A stretch of 64,000 nt of DNA from Agromyces allii (lineage in GTDB: Bacteria; Actinomycetota; Actinomycetes; Actinomycetales; Microbacteriaceae), in assembly GCF_009749385.1 (NCBI RefSeq), contig NZ_WBIN01000001.1, forward strand, positions 248,001-312,000. Reading direction: 5' to 3'. Positions 1 to 9,317 of this stretch are shown piece after piece. The position numbers were made by a program, and so were the translations under genes. Under the pieces are notes generated by a model. It made no database searches and was not told the DNA's origin. It saw only the letters and a list, made by a program, of their open reading frames with translations. Positions within the stretch are counted from its first letter, which is position 1. Each line of letters opens with the position of its first letter.

Positions 1-415
1 CCGCGACCTCCTCGTGGTCGTAGAACATCCAGGTGACGTCGTAGACCGGGTCGGCGAGTTCGACGGCGAGCTTCAGCGCGACGGCGACGCCGCCCTTCAT
101 GTCGGTGGTGCCGCGGCCCCAGAGGTAGTCGACGCCGTCCTCGGTCTCGAACCGGGTCGGCACGTTGCCGTTGATCGGCACGGTGTCGAGGTGCCCGGCG
201 ATCACGACCCGGCGCTCGCGCCCGAGGTTCGTGCGCGCGACGATCGTGTCGCCGTCGCGGTGCAGCTCCAGGTGGGATGCCGCGGCGAGCGCCTGCTCGA
301 CGAGATCGGCGAGCACCGTCTCGTCGCCCGACACGCTCGGGATGTCGCAGATCGCCTTCGTGAGCGTCACCGAGTCGGCGGTCGGGTCGAGCGGGGCTGG
401 CGTCTCGTCGGGCAT
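1..415 (-). CDS. dapE: Succinyl-diaminopimelate desuccinylase, N-terminal part
   Basis: M20-family metallohydrolase that removes succinate from N-succinyl-LL-diaminopimelate in lysine/peptidoglycan precursor synthesis. Only the first ~138 residues lie in the window; the gene leaves at base 1. Visible are the metal-ligand motif HLDTVP (H75, D77), the bridging aspartate in [10 protein letters not shown] (D105) and the catalytic/metal glutamates of DHEE (about 135-136), all in the usual M20 order. The ATG at 415 gives the expected family N-terminus. It is divergent from dapD, the preceding enzyme of the succinylase branch, with a 103-bp shared promoter region. Family assignment is firm; the C-terminal half cannot be judged. 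Confidence 0.95.
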   Translation of the reverse strand, partial: MPDETPAPLDPTADSVTLTKAICDIPSVSGDETVLADLVEQALAAASHLELHRDGDTIVARTNLGRERRVVIAGHLDTVPINGNVPTRFETEDGVDYLWGRGTTDMKGGVAVALKLAVELADPVYDVTWMFYDHEEVA

Positions 416-506
416 TCCCCGAGTCTATTCGGGGCGCCCCCGTGACGCCGTGGCCGCGTCGCGAAGCCGCGCGCGTCGCCCCGCGTCATCCGCCCGCCCC
501 GGTCGG

Positions 507-512
507 TACCCT
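507..512 (+). promoter_or_regulatory. -10 box of leaderless dapD transcript
   Basis: TACCCT followed by exactly six bases and then the dapD ATG at 519. Actinobacterial transcripts start about six to seven bases after TANNNT, so the mRNA would begin at or next to the A of the start codon. No Shine-Dalgarno sequence fits between. The same arrangement recurs at several genes in this window. Confidence 0.6.
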
Positions 513-518
513 TGGAGC

Positions 519-1466
519 ATGCCCGCGAACGAGACCGCCATCGCCCCTGCCCGCACCGCCGCCGCCACCGGTCTCACGACCGTCGCCGGCGACGGCACCG
601 TGCTCGACGCCTGGTTCCCGGCGCCGCGCGTCGGCGCAGCGGCCGCACCGCTGGCGCCCGAGCACGCCGCGCTCGCGGGCGAGGACGCCCGCCGCAACGT
701 CCGGATCGAGGCGATCGAGCTCGAGATCGACCTCGACGCCGCCCCGGCGAGCACGGCCGACGCGTACCTCCGCCTGCACGTGCTCTCGCACCTGCTCGCG
801 GCGCCGAACACGATCAACCTCGACGGCGTCTTCGGGCACCTGCCCGCCGTGGTCTGGACGAACGCGGGCCCGGTGCACCCGGCCGACTTCGACCGTCTCC
901 GCCCCGCCCTGCTGCGCGCGGGCATCCACGCGACGGGCCTCGACAAGTTCCCCCGCCTGCTCGACTACGTCACGCCCGAGCGCGTGCGCATCGCCGACGC
1001 CTCGCGCGTGCGCCTCGGCGCGCACCTCGCACCGGGCACCACGGTCATGCACGAGGGCTTCGTGAACTTCAACGCCGGCACGCTCGGCACCTCGATGGTC
1101 GAGGGGCGCGTGTCGCAGGGCGTCGTGGTCGGCGACGGCTCCGACATCGGCGGCGGCGCCTCGATCATGGGCACGCTCTCGGGCGGCGGCACCCAGCGCG
1201 TGTCGATCGGCGAGCGTGCGCTGCTCGGCGCGAACTCGGGCATCGGCATCTCGATCGGCGACGACACGGTCGTCGAGGCCGGCCTCTACGTCACCGCCGG
1301 CACGAAGGTCGCCGTGCTCGGAAGCGGCACCGACCGCACCGTCAAGGCGGTCGAGCTCTCGGGCGTCCCCAACCTGCTGTTCCGCCGCAACTCGGTCAAC
1401 GGCCGGGTCGAGGTGCTCTCGCGCGACGGCCACGGCGTCACCCTGAACACGGCGCTCCACGCCTGA
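519..1466 (+). CDS. dapD: Tetrahydrodipicolinate N-succinyltransferase
   Basis: Transfers succinyl from succinyl-CoA to tetrahydrodipicolinate in the diaminopimelate/lysine pathway. The 315-aa protein has the actinobacterial DapD layout: an N-terminal alpha/beta region (to about residue 150), then a left-handed beta-helix of hexapeptide repeats (about 150-290), with the conserved stretches [23 protein letters not shown] and [14 protein letters not shown]. The ATG at 519 is chosen over upstream in-frame starts because TACCCT lies exactly six bases before it and the conserved N-terminus starts there. It sits next to divergent dapE. A hairpin at 1474-1493 ends the unit. Confidence 0.96.
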   Translation: MPANETAIAPARTAAATGLTTVAGDGTVLDAWFPAPRVGAAAAPLAPEHAALAGEDARRNVRIEAIELEIDLDAAPASTADAYLRLHVLSHLLAAPNTINLDGVFGHLPAVVWTNAGPVHPADFDRLRPALLRAGIHATGLDKFPRLLDYVTPERVRIADASRVRLGAHLAPGTTVMHEGFVNFNAGTLGTSMVEGRVSQGVVVGDGSDIGGGASIMGTLSGGGTQRVSIGERALLGANSGIGISIGDDTVVEAGLYVTAGTKVAVLGSGTDRTVKAVELSGVPNLLFRRNSVNGRVEVLSRDGHGVTLNTALHA

Positions 1467-1473
1467 GTTCCGA

Positions 1474-1493
1474 CGGGCCGTTCGCACGGCCCG
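1474..1493 (+). terminator. Hairpin terminator after dapD
   Basis: Perfect 8-bp inverted repeat CGGGCCGT/ACGGCCCG with a four-base loop, starting 8 bases after the dapD stop. There is no T-tract, as is common in actinobacteria. Confidence 0.6.
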
Positions 1494-1565
1494 CCCGCTC
1501 CATTACAGTTGTGCCTCAGGTCGCCGGGCGGCGGCCATCGCCGTGGGCGAGCACGAAGGAGTGAC

Positions 1566-4232
1566 GTGGGCACCGACGCACCCAGAACCCGACACCACCG
1601 CTGGCTGAGAGCGCTCACCTGGACGCTCGCGGTCGTGCTGCTCCTCGTGCTCGCGGCAGGCGGCGTCGGGTGGTGGATCGTGCAGCGCTCGTTCCCCACG
1701 ACGAGCGGGCGCATCGACGCTCCCGGCCTCATCGCGGCCGTGAGCGTGTACCGCGACGACGCGGGCATCCCCCAGATCGTCGCCGAGAACGACCACGACC
1801 TCTTCTACGCCCAGGGCTTCGTGCACGCGCAGGACCGGTTCTGGGAGATGGACTTCCGCCGCCACGTCACCGCCGGTCGGCTCGCCGAGCTCTTCGGGGC
1901 TTCGCAGGTCGGCACCGACACGTTCATCCGCACCCTGAACTGGCGCGGCGTCGCCGAGCAGGAGTACGAGCTGCTCGACGAATCCTCCCGCGCCTACTAC
2001 GAGGCGTACGCGGCGGGCGTGAACGCCTACCTCGCCGAGCGCAGCGGCGCCGAGCTCTCCCTCGAGTACGCCGTGCTCGGTCTCCAGAACCCCGGCTACT
2101 CCCCCGAGCCCTGGACCCCCGTCGACTCGATCGCGTGGCTCAAGGCCATGGCCTGGGACCTGCGATCGAACCTCGGCGACGAGATCGACCGGGCCCTCCT
2201 CTCCTCCGCGCTGCCCGCCGAAGAGGTCGCGCGCCTGCATCCCGGCTTCGACTGGTCGACCGCGCCCACCATCATCGACGGGCTGCCCGCCGCGTCGGCG
2301 ACGGCCTCGACGGGCGGTGCGACCCCCGTCGACCCCGCGCCCTCGGTGACGGATGCCGCGGACGGCGGTGCTGCGGCATCCGCGACGTCCGAGGCCACCG
2401 GGGCCAAGGCCGAGTACGTGGCCGCCCTCACTGCGCTGCGTGCGACGCTCGACGGCATCCCCGCCCTGCTCGGGCCGGAGGGCAACGACATCGGCTCCAA
2501 CTCGTGGGTCGTCTCGGGAGAGCTGACCGCATCGGGCAAGCCGCTGCTCGCGAACGACCCGCACCTCGGCCCGGCGCTGCCGTCGATCTGGGCGCAGATG
2601 GGCCTGCACTGCGCCGCCCTCACCGACGCATGCACGTTCGACACCGCCGGCTACACGTTCGCGGGCCTTCCCGGCGTCATCATCGGCCACAACGAGCGCA
2701 TCGCGTGGGGCTTCACGAACCTCGGACCCGATGTCGCCGACCTCTACCTCGAGCGCGTCACCGGCGACACCTACGAGCTCGACGGGGTGCAGCAGCCGCT
2801 GCAGGTGCGCGAGGAGACCATCCAGGTCGCCGGCGGTGCGCCTGTCACCGTGACGGTGCGCTCCACGGGTCGCGGGCCGATCGTCACCGACATCAGTCCG
2901 GACTTCACGGCCGTGGCCGATGAGTACCCCGCGGCATCCGGCGTCCTCGACGGCGCCTACGAACTGTCGCTGCAGTGGACCGCGCTCACCCCGGGCACGA
3001 CCGCGCAGTCGATCTTCGCACTCGACCGCGCACGCGACTGGGACGAGTTCCGCGCCGCGGCGGCCCAGTTCGACGTGCCCTCGCAGAACCTGATCTACGC
3101 CGACGTCGACGGCAACATCGGCTATCAGGCGCCCGGAGCGGTGCCGATCCGGGCATCGGGCGACGGCACGCTGCCCCAGCCCGGATGGACGAGCGACGTC
3201 GGCTGGACCGGCGAGGTCGCGTTCGACGACCTGCCGAACGTGCTGAACCCGCCGCGCGGCTACCTCGTGACGGCGAACAACGCCGTGGTGAACGGCGGCC
3301 CCTTCCTCACCGCCGACTGGGACTACGGCTACCGCGCGACCGCCATCGAGCAGCTGCTGAAGGAGCGCATCGATGCCGGCGAGAAGCTCACCGCCGACGA
3401 CTTCACGCGCATCCAGCTCGACACGAGTGACGCGAACGCCGCCGCGTTCCTCCCGGTCATCGCCGAGCTCGACCTCTCGGGCGACGCCGCGCGAGGTGCC
3501 GAGCTCCTCGCCGACTGGAACGGCCATGCCGACGCGAACAGCCCCGAGGCCGCGTACTTCGCCGTGTTCTGGAAGACCCTGCTCGCCGACATGTTCGAGA
3601 CCCTCCCAGAGCAGACCCGCCCCACGGGCGGCGACCGCTGGTTCAGCGTCGTCGGAACCCTGCTCGGCGAACCCGACGCCGCCTGGTGGACGAACGACCG
3701 GCTCGGCGTCACCGGCCGCGACGCGATGATCGCCGATGCGCTCGGCGAGGCCTGGGGCGAGGCGACGAGCCGCATGGGCGGCAACGCCGACACGTGGCGC
3801 TGGGGTCGCCTGCACACGCTCACCCTCACCAACGCGAGCTTCGGCACCTCGGGCATCGCGCCCATCGAATGGCTCTTCAACCGCGGCCCCTACGAGCTCG
3901 GCGGCGGTTCGTCGATCGTGAACGCCATCGGCTGGGATGCGACGCTGGGCTACGGCGTCGACTGGGTGCCGTCGATGCGCATGGTCGTCGACCTGAACGA
4001 CCTCGACGCCTCGACGTGGGTCAACCTCACCGGCGCATCGGGCCACGCGTTCCACCCGAACTACACCGACCAGGCGCCGCTCTGGCAGCACGGCGAGACC
4101 CGCGACTGGCCGTTCAGCCTCGACGCGGTCCGCGCTGCCACGACCGACACCCTCGATCTCCGGCCGGCGGCCGGATCCTCGCCGCCGGCCGCCACGGATC
4201 CGGCGTCGAGCGAGACGCCCGTGGCGGGGTGA
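1566..4232 (+). CDS. Penicillin acylase family protein (Ntn hydrolase)
   Basis: An 888-aa precursor of the penicillin/cephalosporin/AHL acylase family, which hydrolyses amide bonds after self-cleavage into alpha and beta chains. Residues about 15-38 form one membrane segment after a basic RTRHHRWLR start, so the enzyme is probably exported or anchored outside. The beta-chain start is visible as GSNSWVVSGE with the putative nucleophile Ser311, followed by LANDPHLG, as in penicillin G acylase. An Ala/Thr/Ser-rich stretch before Ser311 fits the spacer peptide. The GTG at 1566 is preceded by AAGGAG four bases upstream; TACAGT at 1504-1509 is a likely -10. The true substrate is unknown; acyl-homoserine lactones or other N-acyl compounds are as likely as penicillins. 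Confidence 0.9.
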   Translation: MGTDAPRTRHHRWLRALTWTLAVVLLLVLAAGGVGWWIVQRSFPTTSGRIDAPGLIAAVSVYRDDAGIPQIVAENDHDLFYAQGFVHAQDRFWEMDFRRHVTAGRLAELFGASQVGTDTFIRTLNWRGVAEQEYELLDESSRAYYEAYAAGVNAYLAERSGAELSLEYAVLGLQNPGYSPEPWTPVDSIAWLKAMAWDLRSNLGDEIDRALLSSALPAEEVARLHPGFDWSTAPTIIDGLPAASATASTGGATPVDPAPSVTDAADGGAAASATSEATGAKAEYVAALTALRATLDGIPALLGPEGNDIGSNSWVVSGELTASGKPLLANDPHLGPALPSIWAQMGLHCAALTDACTFDTAGYTFAGLPGVIIGHNERIAWGFTNLGPDVADLYLERVTGDTYELDGVQQPLQVREETIQVAGGAPVTVTVRSTGRGPIVTDISPDFTAVADEYPAASGVLDGAYELSLQWTALTPGTTAQSIFALDRARDWDEFRAAAAQFDVPSQNLIYADVDGNIGYQAPGAVPIRASGDGTLPQPGWTSDVGWTGEVAFDDLPNVLNPPRGYLVTANNAVVNGGPFLTADWDYGYRATAIEQLLKERIDAGEKLTADDFTRIQLDTSDANAAAFLPVIAELDLSGDAARGAELLADWNGHADANSPEAAYFAVFWKTLLADMFETLPEQTRPTGGDRWFSVVGTLLGEPDAAWWTNDRLGVTGRDAMIADALGEAWGEATSRMGGNADTWRWGRLHTLTLTNASFGTSGIAPIEWLFNRGPYELGGGSSIVNAIGWDATLGYGVDWVPSMRMVVDLNDLDASTWVNLTGASGHAFHPNYTDQAPLWQHGETRDWPFSLDAVRAATTDTLDLRPAAGSSPPAATDPASSETPVAG

Positions 4233-4253
4233 CCCGACCACGAGACGCACGAA

Positions 4254-4293
4254 CGCCGAAGGGGCGCCACGCGAACGTGGCGCCCCTTCGGCG
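4254..4293. terminator. Bidirectional hairpin between acylase gene and gltA
   Basis: Perfect 18-bp inverted repeat (4254-4271 and 4276-4293) with a CGAA tetraloop in the gap between two convergent genes. Being symmetric, it can end both transcripts. Confidence 0.85.
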
Positions 4294-4352
4294 TCTCGGC
4301 GGCCGCGGCATCCGTCCGCCCGATTCAGGCGGACCGACGACGGGACCGGCGC

Positions 4353-5651
4353 TCAGGCGCCGGGGTAGCGGCGCTCGGGCTCGCCGATGTAGAGCTGCTG
4401 CGGGCGACCGATCTTGGTCTGCGGGTCGAGGTTCATCTCGCGCCAGTGCGCCATCCAGCCGGGCAGGCGGCCGATCGCGAACAGCACGGTGAACATGCGC
4501 GTCGGGAAGCCCATGGCCTTGTAGATCACGCCGGTGTAGAAGTCGACGTTCGGGTACAGGCGACGCTCCTTGAAGTAGTCGTCCTGCAGCGCGAACTGCT
4601 CGAGCTCCTTGGCGATGTCGAGCAGCGGGTCGGCCACGCCGAGGCCGGCGAGCACCTCGTCTGCCGACTGCTTGACGATCGTCGCACGCGGGTCGTAGTT
4701 CTTGTACACGCGGTGGCCGAAGCCCATGAGCTTGACGCCGTCTTCCTTGCGCTTCACGCGCTCGACGAACTTGCCCACGCCCTCGCCGGAGTCGCGGATC
4801 TGCGCGAGCATCTGCAGCACGGCCTCGTTGGCGCCGCCGTGCAGCGGGCCCGAGAGCGCCTGGATGCCGGCGGAGATCGACGCGTACAGGTTCGCACCGG
4901 TCGAGCCGACGAGGCGGACGGTCGAGGTCGAGGCGTTCTGCTCGTGGTCCTCGTGGAGGATCAGCAGGCGATCGAGCGCCTTCGAGAGCACCGGGTCGAT
5001 CTCGTACGGCTCGGCCATGTTGCCGAAGTTCAGCCGCAGGAAGTTGTCGACGAAGCTCAGCGAGTTGTCGGGGTACAGGAACGCCTGCCCGAGGCTCTTC
5101 TTGTGCGCGTAGGCCGCGATGACCGGCAGCTTCGCGAGGAGGCGCACCATGGTGAGCTCGACGTCGTCGGGGTCCTGGCCCTCGTAGTACGTGGAGAGTG
5201 CCGAGACGGCGCTCGAGAGCACCGACATCGGGTGCGCGGTGTGCGGCAGCGCCGAGAAGAAACGCTTGAGGTCTTCGTGCAGCAGCGTGTGGCGACGGAT
5301 CTTCTCGTCGAACTCGCCCAGCTCGTCGGCCGTCGGCAGCGACCCGTAGAGGAGCAGCCAGGCCACCTCGAGGTAGGTCGAGTGCTCGGCCAGCTGCTCG
5401 ATCGGGTACCCGCGGTATCGCAGGATGCCCTGGTTGCCGTCGATGTACGTGATCTCGGACTGCGTCGAGGCCGTGTTCACGAAGCCGTAGTCGAGTGCGG
5501 TGAGCCCGGTCTGTCGCGTCAGCGTCGACAGGTCGATGCTCGAGGCGCCGTCGACGGCGGCACGAATGGGGAACTCCGCGGTACCACCCGGGAAGTTCAG
5601 GGTCGCCTGAAGGGGCTTCTGGCCTTCGGCTGCGTTCAGAGCGTCGCTCAC
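4353..5651 (-). CDS. gltA: Citrate synthase
   Basis: Condenses oxaloacetate and acetyl-CoA, the entry step of the TCA cycle. The 432-residue product is a type II (hexameric-type) citrate synthase with the signature GFGHRVYKNYDPRA, the upstream histidine motif HEDHEQNAS and the CoA-binding region SGPLHGGANEA. An ATG at 5672 gives a 439-aa form, but AGGAGG lies inside that extension exactly four bases before the GTG at 5651. I take the GTG as the start, giving MSDALNAAEGQ. A -10 candidate TAGGCT lies at 5732-5727. The gene is convergent with the acylase gene. Confidence 0.95.
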   Translation of the reverse strand: MSDALNAAEGQKPLQATLNFPGGTAEFPIRAAVDGASSIDLSTLTRQTGLTALDYGFVNTASTQSEITYIDGNQGILRYRGYPIEQLAEHSTYLEVAWLLLYGSLPTADELGEFDEKIRRHTLLHEDLKRFFSALPHTAHPMSVLSSAVSALSTYYEGQDPDDVELTMVRLLAKLPVIAAYAHKKSLGQAFLYPDNSLSFVDNFLRLNFGNMAEPYEIDPVLSKALDRLLILHEDHEQNASTSTVRLVGSTGANLYASISAGIQALSGPLHGGANEAVLQMLAQIRDSGEGVGKFVERVKRKEDGVKLMGFGHRVYKNYDPRATIVKQSADEVLAGLGVADPLLDIAKELEQFALQDDYFKERRLYPNVDFYTGVIYKAMGFPTRMFTVLFAIGRLPGWMAHWREMNLDPQTKIGRPQQLYIGEPERRYPGA

Positions 5652-5897
5652 GGCGCCTCCTGTGATCGTCATGTGCGGTCACCTGCTTTCCGTCTCGCGG
5701 CGTGGTTCGGCCGCGATCCGAACTACAGCCTAGACGTGGCCGGGGCACACTGTCGCATCCGCCAATACAACCGGCGAGCAGTTGCCGGATTCGACAGATG
5801 CGACCGCGATCGGGACCCCTCCGGCTGTGTCAGGCCACAGTCACGACCCGACCCGCGGACGATGCGCAGACGAGTCGGGCGCGAATCCGAGGTCGTC

Positions 5898-7016
5898 TCA
5901 GGCGACGGATGCCGCGAGTCGGCGTGCGGCGGCTGCGACGCGTTCGTCGGTGGCGGTCAGCGACAGCCGCACGTGCTCGGGGTAGTGGTCTCCGTAGAAG
6001 TGCCCCGGGCCGGCGACGATGCCGAGGTCGGCGAGCCGTCCGATGGACTCCCACGCGTCGCGCCCCTCGGTGGCCCAGAGGTAGAGTCCGGCCTCGCTGC
6101 GGTCGATGCGGAATCCGGCGGCCTCGAGAGCCGGCAGCAGCACGTCGCGGCGCGCGCGGTAGCGCTCCTTCTGCTCGGCCACGTGCGCGTCGTCGCCGAG
6201 CGCGGCCACCATGGCGGCCTGCAGCGGTGCCGGCAGCATGAGCCCGGCGTGCTTGCGCACGTTCGTGAGCTGCTCGATGAGGAGCCCGCAGCCGACGACG
6301 AACGCGGCACGGTAGCCGGCCATGTTCGACTGCTTGCTGAGAGAGTAGACGGCGAGCGTGCCGCTGCGGTTCTCGCCGCTCACGCGCGGGTCGAGGATGC
6401 TCGGCACGCGCTCGTCGTTCCAGGGGGCGTCCCAGCCGAGCTCGGCGTAGCACTCGTCGCTGACGATGGTCGCGCCGAGTTCGCGCGCCCGGGTCTGCGC
6501 GGCGCGCAGCTCGTCGACGTCGAGCACGCGCCCGTCGGGGTTGCCGGGGCTGTTCAGCCACACGAGCTTCGTCTCGGCCGGCCACTCGGCCGGGTCGTCG
6601 GAGGCGAGTGCGTCGGCTCCGGCGATGGCCGCGCCGATCGCATACGTCGGGTACGCGGCGCGGGGGTGGACGACGACGTCGCCCTCGCCGACGCCGAGCA
6701 TCATCGGCAGCAACGCGACGAGTTCTTTGGAGCCGATCGTCGGCAGCACGTTGCGTTCGCCGAGGCCCGTGCCGACCACGCCTCGACGGCGTTCGAACCA
6801 CTCGACGATCGCTCGGCGGAGTTCGGGCGTGCCCACGGTCTGCGGATAGGCGTGCGCATCGGTCGCGGCCGACAGCGCCTCGCGGATCACCGCGGGCGTC
6901 TCATCGACGGGCGAGCCGATCGAGAGGTCGACGACGCCGTCGGGATGCACGGCCGCGCGCTCCCGGTAGGGGGTCATCAGGTCCCACGGGTAGTCGGGCA
7001 GCGCGCCGAGCGCCAT
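5898..7016 (-). CDS. dapC: Succinyldiaminopimelate transaminase
   Basis: PLP-dependent class I/II aminotransferase making N-succinyl-LL-diaminopimelate, between DapD and DapE. The 372-aa protein begins MALGALPDYPWD and carries the substrate-side motif NSPGNPDGR, the PLP-contact region VSDECYAELGW and the Schiff-base lysine in SLSKQSNMAGYR. The ATG at 7016 lies one base past the stop of fdxA, so the two are cotranscribed and translationally coupled. The fdxA-dapC pair is a conserved actinobacterial arrangement, which supports DapC over a generic aminotransferase. Confidence 0.93.
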   Translation of the reverse strand: MALGALPDYPWDLMTPYRERAAVHPDGVVDLSIGSPVDETPAVIREALSAATDAHAYPQTVGTPELRRAIVEWFERRRGVVGTGLGERNVLPTIGSKELVALLPMMLGVGEGDVVVHPRAAYPTYAIGAAIAGADALASDDPAEWPAETKLVWLNSPGNPDGRVLDVDELRAAQTRARELGATIVSDECYAELGWDAPWNDERVPSILDPRVSGENRSGTLAVYSLSKQSNMAGYRAAFVVGCGLLIEQLTNVRKHAGLMLPAPLQAAMVAALGDDAHVAEQKERYRARRDVLLPALEAAGFRIDRSEAGLYLWATEGRDAWESIGRLADLGIVAGPGHFYGDHYPEHVRLSLTATDERVAAAARRLAASVA

Positions 7017-7017
7017 G

Positions 7018-7338
7018 TCAGTGCGCCTGCGGGGGCAGCACGGCGATGACGGGGTGGTCCTTCGCGATGACGCCGACCTTGGCGGCGCCGCCGGGCGAGC
7101 CGAGGTCGTCGAAGAACTCGACGTTGGCCTTGTAGTAGTCGGCCCACTCGTCGGGGAGGTCGTCTTCGTAGTAGATGGCCTCGACCGGGCAGACCGGTTC
7201 GCATGCGCCGCAGTCGACGCATTCGTCGGGGTGGATGTAGAGCGAGCGCTCGCCCTCGTAGATGCAGTCGACCGGGCACTCGTCGATGCAGGCGCGGTCT
7301 TTGACGTCGACACACGGAAGGGCGATGACGTAGGTCAC
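7018..7338 (-). CDS. fdxA: 7Fe ferredoxin
   Basis: A 106-aa soluble electron carrier with one [3Fe-4S] and one [4Fe-4S] cluster. Cysteines are at 9, 17, 21, 25 and 40, 43, 46, 50; the first set has the wider spacing of a 3Fe site plus the shared cysteine, the second is the classical [12 protein letters not shown]. The start is GTG. The upstream gap is 38 bp; on the minus strand a -10-like TAGACT (7379-7374) overlaps the stop of the upstream gene, and AGACTG/CAGTCT arms occur in the same gap. It may be cotranscribed with the upstream lipoprotein and membrane genes and is coupled to dapC. Confidence 0.96.
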   Translation of the reverse strand: MTYVIALPCVDVKDRACIDECPVDCIYEGERSLYIHPDECVDCGACEPVCPVEAIYYEDDLPDEWADYYKANVEFFDDLGSPGGAAKVGVIAKDHPVIAVLPPQAH

Positions 7339-7376
7339 GGTGGCTCGGAGTCCTTTCGGAAGACTGGAACTTCAGT

Positions 7377-7829
7377 CTATGCCGCGCCGAAGCCCGGCGA
7401 GGCCGCGCCCGAGGCCGAGCCGGCGACTACGGCGCCGGCGGGGCGCGTGCGCTGCGGCAGTCGCGGCCAGGCCACGACGAACACGGTCACGAGCGCCGGG
7501 CCGATCGACCAGATCGTGCCCGTGAGGTCGCCGACCACGAGCACGGAACCACCCGGACCGGGCAGCGTCAGCAGGCCCACCATGAGGATCACGCCGAGTC
7601 CGGCCACCGCGGCGACCAGCCGACCCCCGCCGATCGTGCGGAACGCGACGAGCAGCGCCGCGACGCCGATGAGCGCCACGACGAGACCCCACGGCAGGCT
7701 CACCTCGCCGATCCGCCAGACCTGGCGATGACCGACCGTGCCGAGCGTGCCGTAGATCGCGCCGACGAGGAGCGCGAGCACGAGCGTCGCGACGCGGCTC
7801 CAGAGGCTCGTCTCGCCGAGGTCGTTCAC
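7377..7829 (-). CDS. Small integral membrane protein, four predicted TM segments
   Basis: A 150-aa very hydrophobic protein with four predicted membrane segments (about 11-30, 45-62, 69-88 and 101-121) and an Ala/Gly-rich tail. It resembles the small membrane proteins found upstream of fdxA in many actinobacteria (possibly the DUF6113 group), but no catalytic motif is visible and no function is claimed. The GTG start overlaps the TGA of the upstream lipoprotein gene (GTGA, 4 bp), so the two are coupled. It ends 38 bp before fdxA. Confidence 0.75.
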   Translation of the reverse strand: MNDLGETSLWSRVATLVLALLVGAIYGTLGTVGHRQVWRIGEVSLPWGLVVALIGVAALLVAFRTIGGGRLVAAVAGLGVILMVGLLTLPGPGGSVLVVGDLTGTIWSIGPALVTVFVVAWPRLPQRTRPAGAVVAGSASGAASPGFGAA

Positions 7830-8314
7830 TTCGGCGTCACCGTGTACGAGACCGTGGAGTCCTGCACGGTGAGGAGCACCAGGTACGTGCCGTTCGAGTA
7901 GACGTTCGCGTCGAGCTGCCCTCCGGTGAGCGCGTCGCGCTGCTCCTGGGTCATCGAGGTGTCTTCGGCGAAGCCCGCCTCCTCGAGTGCCGACGCGGCC
8001 GCCGCCGCGGGGTCGGCCGCGGTCGAGTCCACGACCACGACCCAGCCGTTCGCGTCGCCCGTGCCGATGCCGACCGTGATCTGGCCCTCGACCACCGGGA
8101 TCTCGGCCGGGAAACCCTCGGGCAGTTCGCCGCCGAGGCTCACGTCGCCGCCCGTAGCGCCCTCGATCGCGTCTTCGACGCCGTTCTGCACGAGATCCTC
8201 GACGGGGTTGACGCAGCCCGTGAGCAGCCCTGCGGCGAGGCCCGCCGCCGCGACGGCGAGGGCGGCGCGAACCGCCGTGCGCGGCATCCGGACCCTGGAC
8301 GAAGGTGATGACAT
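7826..8314 (-). CDS. Predicted lipoprotein
   Basis: A 162-aa exported protein. The signal peptide has an Arg-containing n-region, an Ala/Leu-rich core and the lipobox LLTGC, with the lipidated Cys near residue 33. The mature part is acidic, Gly/Ala-rich and ends in a beta-rich stretch; no known domain was recognised. The ATG at 8314 has GAGGAG a few bases upstream. The stop overlaps the start of the membrane-protein gene downstream, so the pair forms one transcription unit and may act together at the cell surface. Confidence 0.8.
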   Translation of the reverse strand: MSSPSSRVRMPRTAVRAALAVAAAGLAAGLLTGCVNPVEDLVQNGVEDAIEGATGGDVSLGGELPEGFPAEIPVVEGQITVGIGTGDANGWVVVVDSTAADPAAAAASALEEAGFAEDTSMTQEQRDALTGGQLDANVYSNGTYLVLLTVQDSTVSYTVTPK

Positions 8315-8404
8315 CGTGACTCCTCGATGGATTCGGTGTCCTCGGATTCTACCGGCGCGCATGCCGTAGCGTGGAGCCCCAGCCACCCGAGAGGATCGAC
8401 GACG

Positions 8405-9211
8405 ATGACGACACCCGAGCCCGAGCCCGCCCGCCCCGAGGTCGACCTGGCGTTCGACGGCGACGTCGCGATCGTGACGATCGACCGTCCGAAGGCGCTC
8501 AACGCACTCTCGTCCTCGGTCCTCGAAGCACTCGACGACGCCTTCGCGCGCATCGCGGATGCCGCGGCATCCGTTCGAGGCGTGCTCGTCGTCGGTGCCG
8601 GCGGGCGTGCGTTCGTCGCGGGCGCCGACATCGCCGGCATGGCCGGTGCGACACCCGAGGAGGGGCGACGCTCGGCCGAGCTCGGCCACCGTGTCGCGGC
8701 GCGCATCGAGGCCTGCGACGCGCCCGTGATCGCCTGCGTCGACGGGTTCGCGCTCGGCGGTGGCCTCGAGCTCGCGCTCGCCTGCGACTTCATCTACGCG
8801 ACGGATGCCTCGAGCTTCGGCCAGCCCGAGGTGCGCCTCGGACTCATCCCCGGGTTCGGGGGCACCGTGCGCCTGCCGCGCGTCGTCGGCCCCGCCCGCG
8901 CGAAGGAACTCATCTACAGCGGACGCCGCATCGGCATCGACGAAGCGGTCGAGGCGGGGCTCGTGGTGCGCCGCTTCGCCGACCGCGAGGCGCTGCTCGC
9001 CGGAGCCCGCGAGACGGTCGCGCAGATCGCGCAGAACTCCCCCGTCGCCGTCGCGAACGCCAAGCGCGTGCTCGTGGGCGCCGCAGGCCGGTCGACCGAC
9101 GAGGCCGTCGCGATCGAGGTCGGCGGGTTCGCCGAGGCCTTCGGCACCGACGACATGCGCGAAGGCGTCGCGGCGTTCCTCGAGAAGCGCTCCCCCGGGT
9201 TCAGCAGCTGA
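8405..9211 (+). CDS. Enoyl-CoA hydratase/isomerase family protein
   Basis: A 268-aa crotonase-fold enzyme, probably hydrating trans-2-enoyl-CoA in fatty-acid or amino-acid degradation. The oxyanion-hole segments AFVAGADIAGM and FALGGGLELALACD are present, and two glutamates 20 residues apart (E122 and E142, in QPEVRLGLIPGFGG) match the catalytic pair of true hydratases. ATG at 8405 follows GAGAGGATC. It stands alone, divergent from the lipoprotein gene and convergent with the M23 gene. The exact acyl substrate cannot be told. Confidence 0.92.
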   Translation: MTTPEPEPARPEVDLAFDGDVAIVTIDRPKALNALSSSVLEALDDAFARIADAAASVRGVLVVGAGGRAFVAGADIAGMAGATPEEGRRSAELGHRVAARIEACDAPVIACVDGFALGGGLELALACDFIYATDASSFGQPEVRLGLIPGFGGTVRLPRVVGPARAKELIYSGRRIGIDEAVEAGLVVRRFADREALLAGARETVAQIAQNSPVAVANAKRVLVGAAGRSTDEAVAIEVGGFAEAFGTDDMREGVAAFLEKRSPGFSS

Positions 9212-9269
9212 GTCGGAGAGATGTCGTGCTCCTCGGGCCCGACGGAGGACCGGCGCCGGTCGAGCGTTG

Positions 9270-9314
9270 ACGGTCAGGCGATGGCCGTCAGGCGATGACG
9301 GTCAGGCAGCGATG
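9270..9314 (+). repeat. Three-copy short tandem repeat
   Basis: Units of about 14 bases with the core GTCAGGCGATG at 9270-9283 and 9284-9297, and a third (9298-9314) carrying a three-base insertion. It lies in the gap between convergent genes, just beyond the perfect 14-bp palindrome GACCGGCGCCGGTC (9248-9261). Probably slippage-derived; no function is evident. Confidence 0.6.
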
Positions 9315-9317
9315 AGG

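Noticed and set aside
1503-4250. Very long open frame (915 codons) antisense to the penicillin acylase gene
   Set aside because: The product is Arg/Gly/Val-rich low-complexity sequence without domains. It mirrors the codon pattern of the acylase gene on the other strand, as expected in very high-GC DNA.
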